A DNA stretch of 64,000 nt from positions 1,798,864 to 1,862,863 of the forward strand of contig JANAVB010012195.1 in the NCBI GenBank assembly GCA_029216955.1, written 5' to 3'. The notes beneath the pieces are model-generated. The model was not told the origin of the DNA, made no database searches, and was given only the letters and a program-made list of their open reading frames with translations. The stretch comes from Iris pallida. Lineage: Eukaryota; Streptophyta; Magnoliopsida; Asparagales; Iridaceae. Position 1 is the stretch's first letter. Each line of letters starts with the position of its first letter. Below, piece by piece: positions 1 to 10,815 of the stretch. The position numbers and the translations under genes were made by a program.

Positions 1-510
1 GCTGCCCACCAATCGCGAGCCAAGTCAAACAACTGTAGGCGTACCACCGCCACCTTCTCATTTTCAGGTGTCCTAGCTGCTTCCAGGACCACCTCGGTAT
101 CCTGAAGCCAAGCATCCGCGGCAACCGCATCTTCACTGCCGTCAAAGAAGGGAGGGTTCAAGCGCTTGAAACTGTTGGCCGCCTGATTTCCTTGGGGACC
201 TCCTCGGTTTAGTACACACCTCCTGGTGCAAGGCGTCACCTCGACGATCTTGGGATGCAAGCAGTTCTCTGATAAGCCCTACCAAAGGCCCCTCGTCCTG
301 TCTAGCTGGTTGAACGGGCGGAGCTGCCTGAACTGGAGGTTCCGGGCCTCCGGAAGGCATAACTCGAGAGGCTACTCCAGAGTGCTGAGCTTGATCTTCC
401 TGGCGCTGGAGCGCTTGTCGAGCTTCCTCTGGCTGGTTGGCAGGTCCGGGAGTAATGCCGCTGAAGAAGATGACATAGGGAACAATAAGGAAAGGACCAG
501 GACAGATCAA
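1..510 (-). pseudogene. Ty3/gypsy gag, N-terminal part, runs off left edge
   Basis: Read on the minus strand, positions about 190 down to 1 encode a typical plant gypsy capsid start: a PPFFDGSEDAVAADAW stretch, then residues of the type VVRLQLFDLARDWW at the window edge, the usual beginning of the Retrotrans_gag domain. The upstream part (510 to about 190) is open in another frame and is rich in Gln, Pro and Glu with an LIRELLASQ segment, as gag N-termini often are. The two frames differ by one base, so a frameshift lies near 160-230. The first ATG at 510 starts a hydrophobic stretch unlike gag, so the true start is uncertain. The adjoining LTR at 657-4689 fits as its 5' LTR. The lineage is probably a chromovirus (Del/Tekay-like); that is inference from the capsid residues. 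Confidence 0.75.
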
Positions 511-1924
511 TTATACAAGCAATATGATCAGGTCAAGAATCTCAGGGATTTGAAGATACGAGCAGAGATCAAGGGCGAATATTGATTGAGACATCTATTT
601 GGTAAACCCTCACATTTCTTGAATGCCAGGACCTGCATGGGCCACCACTTAAACCGTGTCACGCCCCAGAACCAGAATACTGGAGAGCGGGGGCAGACAC
701 AGCCAGCTACGTATATTGAAATAGAATACATCTCAACTATACGGTCACGGCTGTCTGGATATGAGGGTTTACTACAAGCCAGCAGTCTCTTAAGGTCAAG
801 CCTATTGTCTCAATCTCAAGCAATTAACAGAGTTACAAGATGTTAGAGCATCAAATATATATATATAAGGCGTCCCAAATATTACATATTGGATGATCAT
901 GAAGCTAGTCGTACAAAATAATAGGACTAGCAAGAGTTCAGTCATACATGATCAACCCTAGGATTTGTTAATCATGTTACAGCCCGTAGGCAGACAGTAA
1001 GTAAATGTGCATCGAGCTAACAGGTGCTCGTCGGCAAACGCCTCAAAGGAATAAATTTACATATGAGTGGGCGAAACAAAAAGGGAAGACCCACTCGTAG
1101 CCCGGGTTCCGTCTAGTGTTCACCATTGGGCTGGAAGCCTGGTAGATCCTCGGTAGCTGCTCCGAAATCTGGCCACACAAAACCAGCTGGGTCAAACCCC
1201 AGAAAGAGCAAGTGCCACAAAGGGGGCCACAAATAAGAACAAAAGCCAGCATATTAGAACATAAAGAATAAAAGAAAGTACAAGTAGTAAAAGTACACAG
1301 AGCGATAAATGACTAGGGACGTGGAACCATTCCGGGAGCCAGGTTACAATCCTTAACCAAACAAGGACCGGGATTGTACCCCTTCGCCTGAATAGCTCAC
1401 AGTCTCTACCCATTTATCGTTAGAGATGAGTAAAACAATCATGACCAAGAGTTCCAGGTACAGGGGCTAGACAAGACTTAGACAAGGCTGGACAACATCC
1501 ATTTCACAACGGCCAAGCAAGTACTACGGCTTACTACTTTAACTAACTAGGGTTATCACAAGCCTAATTACTAACAAGATGCAGGTGAGAAACTCCCAGT
1601 CCCAAGCCCTGCAGACCATCCAGTTATCCTTCCGCGGGTTGAGAGTTATAGGTGGGTACATTGCCCGGGAGACAAATGTACCCTTAGGTGACTTAGAGGG
1701 TGCAACACATGACAGTGTGCTGGAAATGTGCTCTACTCGTCGGCAAGCTACAAGTCCATTAATGCTTCCAGATAACGAGACTGCCTGTGACCGGGAATTC
1801 TCCATGTTCTAATTTGGTCTACTCATTACCTAGTCCAATTTTAGTGTGAGTCCCTGGCCGTGGTACCCAGGGAGTCACCCCTTAGACACGATACAAGACA
1901 AGACAAGTGATTTGCACAGAGCAA

Positions 1925-2110
1925 CAGGTAGTACACCCACGGTGTCAAGACAAGTCAAGTCGAGTCAAGAGTGCGCCGCCACGGGCCACTATCAAGTGAA
2001 GCCAAGTCATACCAAGTCAAGTCAAGTTGAGTTATCAAGTCATGCCAAGTCGGGTGTGCGCCACCACGGGCCACTATCAAGTCAAGCCGAGTTATCAAGT
2101 TACCGGTCCC
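1925..2110. repeat. CAAGTCAAGT-rich tandem array
   Basis: A degenerate array built from CAAGTC/AAGCC steps. Two copies of a longer unit are visible, each containing GTGCGCC(G/A)CCACGGGCC followed by ACTATCAAGT. It lies inside the 4-kb gypsy LTR. No coding signal was seen. Confidence 0.7.
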
Positions 2111-2289
2111 AGGTATTAACAAAATATTCAATAGATAGGAGAATACTATCTGCAGACCAAACCATGCCAAATCATGGAAAATAGTGTCAAGACGTGTCAG
2201 ACCAAGTCAAGTTGTGCATGCGAGCAATCAAAATCTCAAAAGCTCCAATCATATCAAAGAAAAACCAAGTTATAAAGCAGGCACTAAGG

Positions 2290-2560
2290 CACTAGGGTGT
2301 AGGTGAACTAGGGTGTGCCAGGGAACAAGCACACTAGAGTGCGCCTGGTGGCAGCACACTAGAGTGCGCCTAGGGTGGCAGCACACTAGAGTGCGCCTGG
2401 ATCCAAGTGCACTGGAGTGCGCTTAAGTCGAAACCAACAAGGTGCGCCTAGCCAGGGTGCGCTAGAATGTGCCTGGGTCCAAGGGTCAAAGTGCGCCTAG
2501 GTAACTACGCGCTAAAGTGCGCCTAGTCAGGGGAGCAGGCACAATCGGACCAGGCGCTAA
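2290..2560. repeat. Degenerate GTGCGCCT tandem array
   Basis: Repeats of about 20-30 bp built on GCACACTAGAGTGCGCCT, with each unit pairing a CACT half with an AGTG half. Copies decay rightwards toward the exact 37-bp array. Lies in the gypsy LTR. Confidence 0.7.
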
Positions 2561-2580
2561 ACAGCGCGCGGCCAGAAAAG

Positions 2581-2728
2581 TAGGCGCAGTGCGCTAAAGA
2601 GCGCCTGGCCAGAAAAGGAGGCGCAGTGCGCTAAAGAGCGCCTGGCCAGAAAAGGAGGCGCAGTGCGCTAAAGAGCGCCTGGCCAGAAAAGGAGGCGCAG
2701 TGCGCTAAAGAGCGCCTGGCCAGAAAAG
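2581..2728. repeat. Four near-identical 37-bp tandem repeats
   Basis: Units at 2581-2617, 2618-2654, 2655-2691 and 2692-2728; only the first base or two of unit 1 differ. Each unit contains GGCGCAGTGCGC followed by GAGCGCC, so GGCGC/GCGCC halves can pair within a unit. The near-identity against a decayed neighbouring array suggests recent expansion. Confidence 0.9.
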
Positions 2729-4689
2729 GAGGCACAATCGGGCAAGGAGGCCAGAAAGTAGGCGCGCCTGGGGGTCGTCTTCCTCCTCAAGCCGAGGAGA
2801 AGAACCCATGGGTTCCAAAACTTTGGAACACCATAAGTCGGCCATCCAAGCTCCAATTCCGAACTTCCAAGGCTCTAACTTGGGTAAAATTCCACCCTCT
2901 ACAACATGGAAATAATAAAACCAACCAAAATTCAAGTTTAATAGATCAAATCTAAAGAAATCCGAAAATGAACAAAGTCTAGATCTAGGGAAATCCAATC
3001 TTCAAAACCCAAAATGCCAAGCTCTAACATTGGTCCTAGAGCTCTAGTCTAACTAAATATCAAAATAAAATGGGTCCTCATTAAATGGCAAGATGCAACT
3101 TGCCTAAGGTGGGGATGTTGGTGGTGGTAGGAGGAAGAAGAAGAAGAAGAAATAAATGGAAGTTATGGGGAGAGAGAAAAGTTGGTGGGATTTTAATGGG
3201 GGTTGTTGTGGTGTTCTTGAGGGTGCAAGATAGCTAAAGGTGTTCTCATTCCTACAAACCAAACCAAGTCATATTAAACCAAATCGAAAATCCGAATAAG
3301 AAAAATACGAGAAATATCGAAATACCACAGTTAGGTAAGATTTAAAAATATACGCAAAATCAAAATACGGGCAAAATACGAAATACGGGAAATGAGGGTG
3401 ACAACTAGCGTTGACCAAAGGTTGACTTTAGCCTAGATTGACCCCAAACATCATGTAGATGCATTGTAGTAGTCTATTTCATTATTTTGGACATGTTGTG
3501 ACTTGTACTGTTCTATAGGAGACAGACACCACTCCTCGGACAGTAGATTTTCTCCAGACATTCAGGAGATCAGGCGAGTACATTCTCTGACCGTTTCATA
3601 CTTGCTAGAACGTCTATTCTTGCCATAGATTAATTTACTTGATACTGACACATTGGTAACACGGATTGGTACTATATGGATCTTCTTTTGCGATGTTATC
3701 TCCTTGTGTTCACTAAATACATATTATGATGTGCGTTTCACTAACATATTGTATTTATTGAATACCCTTATCATTGTACACTCATTGTCTATATTGTACT
3801 CTTATTATCACATTGAGCTCTATTGTACAAGCCATTGTACAAGCCATTGTATAAGGTAACGTAACTGAATTAGATCCTTGTGTATTGATTGGGGAGGGAG
3901 AGTAGAAATGGTTATGTGATCAATCATATTGTATAAGAAATTGTATATGTCCATTGTACACCCACGTACAAAGGAGTTCCATTTTATTGTATAACCTAAC
4001 CCGTTTACATAACCATATTGTACTCTAAATCACATATTGCTTACAGTTCTTACTTATCATATATAGATATTTTCTATTATCATATCCTTCTGTTTTTCAT
4101 CTACATCTTCTTTTAGCGTTTCATGTATCTTACTCTATTGTACGTTATATTTTCTAACCTGTTATGATCTGCGTGAGATGTATTGTGCTCGCTCCTGTCC
4201 TGACTGGACCTGTTGAAAATTTTATAGAGGATGAGGATGAGGCCTGCGTAGACACCTATTATGGGACAGCTGTAGACGACACTTGTGACCCGGACTTCCA
4301 GTCGGATCCACTAGCTGTAGAGACTGAGGCTCCCTAGTCTAGGCTTATATTATTTTCTTGTCATTTGAGTTTGAGTTGTATATTAAGATTTTGAGATGAT
4401 TTAGGATTTGTGGATTTGTTATGTCAGTAGACACTTAGACTCTTTGTTTGTACTCATGTGGATCTTTTTATTTCAGCATTATTCTATCTTCTATCTATCT
4501 TATCGTACTTCTATCCTAGATGTGATTGAGATTGTATTCTGTTATGTCACCCCCATTCGGGGAGTATAACTGTGCATCACCTTATATTGTTAGATGATTG
4601 ACCTAGGACAGCGTTCTACCGCCGACACTGCGGCGTAGGCTGGGCGTTGTTACGTTCTCGTACCCTCACAGTGGGTGCGGGTCGTGACA

Positions 4690-5009
4690 CCAGTATGATG
4701 GGGTTCGAGACAGTTAGAGCGTCTCCGAATAAGAAAGCAGGCTTCATATGAGTGTCCCCCAGTCTCCCAAAATTTATCATACTGAGTGGGTAGAAGAATG
4801 ATTGGCCCCTGATATCCCTTAACCTGGCCTCAGGTTGACCTCGGGTAATCTAAATCGACACGCGTTCAACTATATGGTCAAATCTCACACACAAAGCAGA
4901 CTGAGCATACCTTATCAAGAGCTCCCCCGATGGAGCTATAGGCAAGTTCACTGCAAGGGTCAAAGGAGAAATATAGTTAGAGGAAAACAAAGTTCATTCT
5001 TCAGCTATG
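4690..5009. other. No gene seen; gypsy LTR flank
   Basis: Begins with CCAGTATGATGG directly after the LTR edge. No open frame with a recognisable product, no PBS and no clear repeat seen. Probably older retroelement DNA into which the LTR element at the left inserted. Confidence 0.4.
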
Positions 5010-5550
5010 TGGCCTAGTCAAACAGAACCTATGCGGCCTAGTTGTGAGGAGCACATGCGGCTCAAATTAAATAAAGCATATGCGGCTCAGACAGGCAGAG
5101 TTTATGCGATCCAGTTGTGAGGGGTACGCATGCGGCTTAATAACATAAGATGCATATGCGGCCTAGTCAGGTGGAGCTTATGCGGTTCAGTTATGTGACG
5201 TGCGTGCGGCTCAGTCTTGAGGAGCTTATGCGGTTTAATTATGTGACGTGCATGCGACTCAGTCTTATGCGGTTCAATTATGTGACATACATACGGCTCA
5301 GTCATAAGGCACTTATGCGGTTTAGTTATGTAATGCTCATGCGGCTCAGTCATGAGGCATCCTTGCGGTTCAGTTATGTAGCGCTTATGCGGCTCGGTCA
5401 TGAGGCATCCATGCAGTTCAGTTATGTGGCGCTCATGCGGCTCGTCATGAGGCATCCATACGATTCAGTGACGCTTATGCGGCTCAGTCCATGCGGCCCC
5501 ATCATACAGAACATATGCGGTCCAGTGAGATAGGACACACACCGATTATG
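5010..5550. repeat. Degenerate ~24-bp tandem array (ATGCGGCTCAG motif)
   Basis: Roughly twenty degenerate copies of a unit of about 24 bp with core ATGCGGCTCAGT. Two sub-types alternate (one running CATGAGGC, the other TTATGTAGCG), giving a dimer of about 48 bp. Because the unit is a multiple of three, both strands stay open for over 115 codons (for example 5102-5455 minus, with recurring TEPH). That openness is explained by the repeat and I do not call a protein. The same TATGCGGC core recurs singly through 6190-6970. Confidence 0.8.
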
Positions 5551-5854
5551 CCAAGCACAGAGGTGATACATGACAGGCCTGTGCATAAAGCATGCGACAT
5601 GGCCATTTAAATTCTACTCATCATTCTCCCACCATCCTTATCCTTAATGGAGGGCTGCACGTCGGGATAAACGAGAGAAGAGTCCATAGCTCTCGACGGA
5701 GAGGCGAGTCCTTTTCCTTTGGCCGCAGTGCCGGTCAACTTAGAAACTTTTGGAGCTATGGCTGACTGGAGCAGAAAGGACGACGAAGATGATAAAGCCG
5801 AAGAAGGAGAAATTGAAAGAAAATAGAGAAGCTCTCTCCCCGCAGTATGGCCCA

Positions 5855-5862
5855 TATTTATA
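5855..5862 (-). promoter_or_regulatory. TATA box candidate, minus strand
   Basis: CCTATAAATATGG on the minus strand is a good plant TATA box. The sequence downstream (minus, about 5830 to 5600) is CT-rich and then Ser/Lys-coding in one frame, like the R/U5 part of a plant LTR. The open frame 5607-5855 starts on the TATA box itself, so its first ATG would lie upstream of a normal start site; I do not call it a gene. The rest of 5551-6150 holds no recognisable gene, only a short CTACGGCTCGAAGTCTCC tandem duplicate near 6038-6075. Confidence 0.45.
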
Positions 5863-6164
5863 GGTTTTTAAAACAGCATAAACCGATAGACGCCGCTTCG
5901 ATTCTCGTATCCACTAAGAGATAATGATGACTCTTGGGATTCTATCCCTTGTAACCAAAAAGGCGGCCCCAAATCCAAAACCGAATCAGAGCATTAAATA
6001 TAGCATTGATAGCTGGACAGCCTGGATGGGATCTTCCTACGGCTCGAAGTCTCCCTACGGCTCGAAGTCTCCCCATGGCTCAAAGCCTCCCTGCGACTTG
6101 ATATATCTCCATGCTTCTTATTCAAAGTATTCCAAATTTACAATTTAAAAACTATGAAGGGGGT

Positions 6165-7233
6165 CTTGTAGAAGCATAGAAAAGATGGGATTCATGCGGA
6201 TCATATTACAGAAAAAAGCCGACCGTATGAGTGCTCTGGGCCAAGTTAAATTGGTCCGCAGAAGGAAGAACCGCATGACAAACTCTGCGGTCCAAAAATG
6301 CCCCAAAATCCATGCGGCCCATTATTGCCGTCTCAAAAAGATTAATTCAAACCACAGAAGGAAGAGCTACTTATGCGGCCAAGCTGATCAGCCGCAGGAG
6401 CCCCTCTGACAAAGCTGACACCTCTGACAAAGCTGACAACTCTGACACATCCTGACAAAAAGATAAAAATAAGATGTGAACTTTCGAAAAAGACAAAGAA
6501 GTGTCATGGCACCAGACATAGGGCCTACGTGCCTAAGAGTTCATGCGGTCTGAGGCATGGTCCGTAGGGGGTGATATGCGGCCAGAAGGACGGCGACCAG
6601 AGCCGCATAAGCCTTATGCGGCCCAGCATACAGGATCTATGCGGCACAAAAAGTCCCTAAACTTAATGTGGACTAGTGGCACTGCTGGTGAGACACGTGT
6701 CTAAGGGAGACTGTGACCTGAGCCGCATGAGTCTTATACGGCCCAGCATGGCCGAGTATTAAAAGACAAAGAAGACCTATACGGTCCAAAATGCCCCAAG
6801 CTCTATACGGCCCTTTATTTGTTGTCTCAGGTCACGTGGTAAGCTGACCAAGTCTCAACCACCAAGCTTTGCTGCAACAAAAAAATCTCAACAAACCACC
6901 AGCTGGCATCCAAAGGCCGAGTCTTTTTGTGATGTTACAGCCACGTGGCCATCTATGCGGCCCAAAATAAGCTTCATCCTGAAATTATTATAAATAGCAG
7001 GGTACCACACCCATACAAAAAGGATGGCAATTTCTTCAAGAGCAAAGATCGTGTCTGATAGTCCACAGAGTAAGGCAGAGTTCCTACACTTCTCCCGAGC
7101 CTCCACCGTCATCTCCCAGAATCAAAACAAATTGTACTTAGATTGTTTTTTAGGATTTCTTTCTAGGCTGTCTATTGTACTTTCAAAGTTTGCAATCAAT
7201 ATAGTTCCTCTGTAGTTCTTGTATTGATAATCA
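6165..7233 (+). repeat. Probable LTR-like block with TATA box
   Basis: A purine run with GAAGGGGGTC (about 6154-6163) is followed by TTGTAGAAGCATAG, resembling a polypurine tract plus LTR start. A strong TATA box, TATTATAAATAGC, lies at 6989-6996, and a T-rich U5-like tail runs to about 7230. Many ATGCGGCCC and GCCGCAT motifs occur through 6190-6970. No matching LTR was identified, so the element type and exact right edge are open. Confidence 0.4.
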
Positions 7234-7280
7234 ATGGCAAACACCTATGACCCGAGCATATCGCTTGAGAGATGGCATAG

Positions 7281-7460
7281 ATGGCTGCTGAGGAGGTAGT
7301 GGTACCTCCTGCTGCTGAGGAGGTAGTGCTTCCTTCTGCTGCTGAGAAGGTAGTGGTACCTAAAGCAGAGATAAAGGTCAAGGAAGAACTTTCTCCTACT
7401 ATTAAGAAGAAAGTGATTCCTAAAGCCGAGATAGCTATGAAGGAGGAGGTGGCACCATAA
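7281..7460 (+). CDS. Short ORF with 9-residue acidic repeats, function unknown
   Basis: A 59-codon frame starting ATGGCTGCTGAGGAG. It opens with three 27-bp tandem units (7283-7363) encoding AAEEVVVPP, AAEEVVLPS and AAEKVVVPK, then a related PKAEIKVKEE / PKAEIAMKEE pair, ending at TAA. The same frame stays open after that stop for 39 more codons to TAG near 7580, including a DLSGVDPTCVQWLRRE stretch, so the ORF may be a longer one broken by a stop. Just upstream another frame (ATG at 7234) reads 21 codons beginning MANTYDPS. I do not recognise a family. It sits between an LTR-like block and the CACTA gene and could belong to either. Confidence 0.35.
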   Translation: MAAEEVVVPPAAEEVVLPSAAEKVVVPKAEIKVKEELSPTIKKKVIPKAEIAMKEEVAP

Positions 7461-7742
7461 GGCAGTTACACCAGGAGTTCCATTCATCCAGCTCCTACGG
7501 ATATTGATCTTTCTGGCGTAGATCCTACTTGTGTGCAGTGGCTGAGGAGGGAGATCTCACTGCGCCTGCGTAGAGGGTAGAGCAGTATGATATGACTTTT
7601 GACCGGGTTTATTTTTGGTAAACTTATTTCTGGGTTAGACTTGGATGTTTTTACAACTCTTGATGTTTTTTATTTTCTAGACATAGTTATTATCTAGACT
7701 TGAATATTTTTGGATGATATTATCTAGACTTAGTTATTATCT

Positions 7743-7885
7743 ATAAATTCAACGGAGGGGTGCTTCGGGTCTATTTTTATGAACTGTGATATGTTAAATA
7801 CATGGTTATTATCTAGAAATTCAACGGAGGGTTGCTCCGGGTCTATTTTTACAAACTGTGATATATTAAATGCATGGTTATTATA
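7743..7885 (+). repeat. Two ~75-bp direct repeats upstream of the CACTA gene
   Basis: Two copies of a block with ATTCAACGGAGGG, GCTCCGGGTCTATTTTT and then AACTGTGATAT, followed by AATGCATGGTTATTAT-type sequence. A third copy of the first half lies at about 10172-10215, downstream of the gene, so these copies bracket it. Confidence 0.8.
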
Positions 7886-7908
7886 TTGTAGATATCTATT
7901 TCTATCAG

Positions 7909-9852
7909 GTATGGCAGGAGGCAGAGGATCATACCACCGTAGCGGTAGAGGAGTATCCCATGGAGGTAGAGGTTCTACCGGTGGATGGAGTGGTACTCCG
8001 TTAGTGGATGATGGTGCCGGTCCCTCATCTCCTAGTACTCCAGTATAGCAGCCACTCAGATCTCCGCCTGCGTCGACGGTACGTCGCAGTACTCCTGGGA
8101 TAGACAGTTCCAGGCCTGAACCTTTCCCGTCCAGTAGCGTTCCTCCTACGGACGGTACTATAGAGACGGATAAGCGGGTGGAGGAGGTCGCACCTACGCC
8201 ATCTCCATATGATCCGAACGATCCCTCATACGCCCCTCCGGACGAGATGAGGATGGAGATTTGGTGCGACGGACCTACAAAGTAACTTAATTAGTTAACA
8301 TTTATATATACTTATATCTATATATTAATGAATTTAATTATCGTTGTGTAGATATCGTCCTCCGTCAGTTCAGAAGGCATTGGGGATATTTTTGAGGTCC
8401 AACAACGGGGGCCCTTGGATCAACTACTCGGATGCCTCGGACGAGAGGAAGGCATTCTGGTTTGCCCACTTCAAGGTAACTAAAGTATATTACTTTTAGT
8501 ATAAATCATATTTTATGCATATTGTATAGCTAACTAATTTAATTTTTATAGAAAATATATTTTTATCCACCACACCGGACTGAGACGATTGAGAAGCAAT
8601 TTTCTGCCATTGCCGACAAGTTGATCTGGGATGCGATCGACGACCAGAAGGCTCGAGACCGTTTCGAAAAAGGGAACCAAGGTTGGATCACGTCCGAGCA
8701 GTGGACTGCCATGAAGGCTAGATTCGATGCTCCTAGGTACAAGAAACGGTCGGAGAAGGCGAAGGTGGCTAAGACGAGGGCAGGGAAGTGGTGTGGTGGC
8801 TCGATTCCTATGACGGAACATTTTCGTCGCCTGGTATGTGTTTTATTGTAATATATTATTTTAATGAAAGTAGTAATAAAATGTTTAATTTTAATGATAA
8901 ATATTTTATTATAACAGGTAAAGAAGGGTGTGAACCCCAACATGGTGACGGTCTTCCTGGCTACCCATCAGAAGGACGGAAAGCTCATCGATGATCGGGC
9001 CACGCAGAGCTATGTAAGTATTACTTTACGTGTCACTAACTTTATTATAACTTAAGAAATATGCAAATATATCCATAGACGTGGAACAACTAGGTTGGTA
9101 GTAAATATTATGCTTATCGAGATGCGTACTTTTCTAGGATGAGTATCTTAGGCTAGAGCATGAGCTTACTAGTGCATCTGCGGAGGGAGGGGCTTGTAAT
9201 TCCTCGTAGCCCCCTCCGGTTTGGATGATGGACGAGCTTTGGATGACCGCTGTTGGTGGTCTTCAGAGGGGTACGTACTACGGTACGGGATCCTACGGTG
9301 TCTTTGTGGCGACACAGTCATCCAGAGCCTCCTCTGCCAGTATGCATTCCCTACAGCCCTCAGAGGAGTCGGTCCGAGTGGGGGAACTCTGTCGCCAAGC
9401 TTACTGAGCTGCGTGATGAGCTGTTGCAGGGGATGGAGGAGCAGCCCCAGTCTCAGCCGCAGACGGACGATGTGGCCCTCACCGCACGATTTGATATGCT
9501 CGAGCGCACCATTAGGGAGACGAGCGAGAGGACGGATCATGTCGTTCAGGCGGTGCAGGAGAGGATGGATTTTGCCATACATGCATTGTACGGGACGCAG
9601 AAGGACATTGGCGAGCAAGTTTCAAGGCTGGCGGCTGTTATGGATTCCACCAACTCCAGACTGCTGGCTATGGAGCGGACACTTCCTGGTCGTGCTTCGG
9701 CATCCATACCGACTGCATCGGCTCCACTGCCTCCTCTTTCTTCTACCGATGGGTCATCACCGGTGATGCTGACCCCGGAGCAGTATAAGTTCCTGGTGTC
9801 CCAGGTGCAGGCACTGCCTACTCCTCCTCCTCCTCATCCTGACCAGGCGTAG
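7909..9852 (+). pseudogene. CACTA transposon gene, Transposase_24-like, five exons, broken
   Basis: Exons inferred at 7909-8281, 8352-8475, 8552-8833, 8918-9013 and 9138-9852. All four introns are GT-AG, and joining keeps phase across each junction. The ATG at 7911 follows an acceptor (TTTCTATCAG), so a 5' non-coding exon is likely. The product begins Gly/Arg/Ser-rich and Pro-rich. Exons 2-4 match the layout of plant Ptta/En/Spm proteins (PF03004 type): WINYSDASDERKAFW, then GWITSEQWTAMKARFDAP, a basic stretch, and a VTVFLATHQKDGKLIDDRA segment. The C-terminal exon has a heptad-like ELRDELLQGMEE region and a Pro-rich end. Breaks: TAG at 8046, TAG near 9210, and a one-base frameshift near 9390-9405. 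The protein is thought to act with the main CACTA transposase, which is not seen here. Confidence 0.8.
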
Positions 9853-9888
9853 TCCTTTATTGGACTTGTTTTCATTTGTTGTGTTGAT

Positions 9889-9937
9889 GACCCATTGTTG
9901 GGTCTTTATGTATTTGTTGGTGACCCATTTTTGGGTC
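9889..9937 (+). other. Two GACCCA...TGGGTC hairpins after the gene
   Basis: GACCCATTGTTGGGTC at 9889-9904 and GACCCATTTTTGGGTC at 9922-9937 are perfect 6-bp stems with 4-nt loops. They sit in a 33-bp tandem duplication 35-85 bp after the CACTA gene stop. A role in 3'-end formation is possible but unproven. Confidence 0.6.
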
Positions 9938-10171
9938 TTTATGTATTTATTTTATCCCGGGTATGACTATTTATGTTATGTTATGTTGAATATTATCGGA
10001 CACACTTTTTATAGCCATTTGGTAGTGGATTTGTATCCATTCGACTATTTCTTGTATTTCTGATCGTTCAATTGTATTTATTTGGTTATTGGTAGTGTAT
10101 TATTATTATTTGTCTCTGTATTGGTTTACCAGTGTTGAGTGTTACACCGAAGGGGTGGGTGAACCCAAGGA

Positions 10172-10215
10172 ATTCTACGGAGGGTTGCTCCGGGTCTATT
10201 ATTTGCAAACTGAAA
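10172..10215 (+). repeat. Third copy of the CGGAGGGTTGCTCCGGGTCTAT repeat
   Basis: Matches the first half of the two copies at 7743-7885, including GGAGGGTTGCTCCGGGTCTA and AAACTG. It lies between the CACTA gene and the subterminal repeats. Confidence 0.75.
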
Positions 10216-10284
10216 CTCTAAATACAGGTACAATATTTTTAATATAACTGTTATTTATGTGAAATTCATACCGCATTCTATTTT

Positions 10285-10814
10285 TTACATTTTTTTGGAA
10301 TTAGCGACGCTTAGCGACGGTCAGCGACGCATACATACGTCGCTAGAACGTCGCAAAACTGAGAAACAAAACATCGCAGAACGTCGCAGATACGTTGACG
10401 TGGCAAACTGTACAGGTCATCAAATCTAGTATATGAATTTCGGTATTCAAGTATCGTAATGTCGCAAAATATCGCAACAATGATGACATGGCAACCAAAA
10501 AATTACCAGATGTAGAGTCGGAAAACGTCGCTAATCTCTGACTGTAATGTCGCTAAAACCTGAATGGAAAGCGACAATCAGCAACAAAATGTTATGTCGC
10601 TAATTAGCAACATTTTTGTCGGTAAACGTCGCTAAATATAACGACGTCGGGCGTCGTCGAATGACGTCGCTATAGCGACGAATAGCGACGTTTTACAAGT
10701 TAGCGATCATGAATAACACGACATGCCCGAAACGTCGCCGTCAGAAGTTAGCGACATTTTTTTGCTGTTTAGCGACGTTGTTAGGCGTCACTAATATGAG
10801 ATATTTTGGTAGTG
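10285..10814 (+). mobile_element. CACTA (En/Spm) right subterminal region and terminus
   Basis: The block ends in ATATTTTGGTAGTG at 10801-10814, the reverse complement of CACTACCAAAATAT, a standard CACTA end. The preceding 500 bp hold more than twenty copies of a short motif, TAGCGAC(G) or GTCGCTA, in both orientations, as expected for subterminal transposase-binding repeats. The next three bases, GAG, would be the target duplication. No matching left terminus was found, so the left part is lost or was replaced, and the element cannot now move by itself. Confidence 0.85.
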
Positions 10815-10815
10815 G

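Larger units (their letters stand above)
657..4689 (-). repeat. 4.03-kb 5' LTR of a minus-strand gypsy element
   Basis: On the minus strand this block starts TGTCACGACCCGC and ends GGGGCGTGACA, the TG...CA boundaries common in plant gypsy LTRs, and it lies just upstream of the gag at 1-510. At about 4 kb it is long for an LTR. The interior carries at least three tandem arrays (near 1900-2110, 2290-2560 and 2581-2728). The partner LTR is outside the window, so boundaries and orientation rest on terminal motifs and the gag direction. The bases just inside the LTR do not match the usual initiator-Met primer site, so the primer tRNA is not recognised. No target duplication can be tested. Confidence 0.65.

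Noticed and set aside
5102..5533. Overlapping open frames of 117 and 127 codons on both strands
   Set aside because: A 24-bp repeat keeps every frame open; no domain and no codon bias. Recorded as a repeat only.
5010..5550. Possible CRISPR array
   Set aside because: Units are contiguous and degenerate with no unique spacers, and the context is a plant genome.
5607..5855. 82-codon Ser-rich minus-strand frame
   Set aside because: Its first ATG overlaps the TATA box, so it would not be in the transcript; looks like LTR R/U5.
8546..8943. Minus-strand frames over the CACTA exons
   Set aside because: Shadows of the plus-strand gene, which has consistent splice sites and family motifs.
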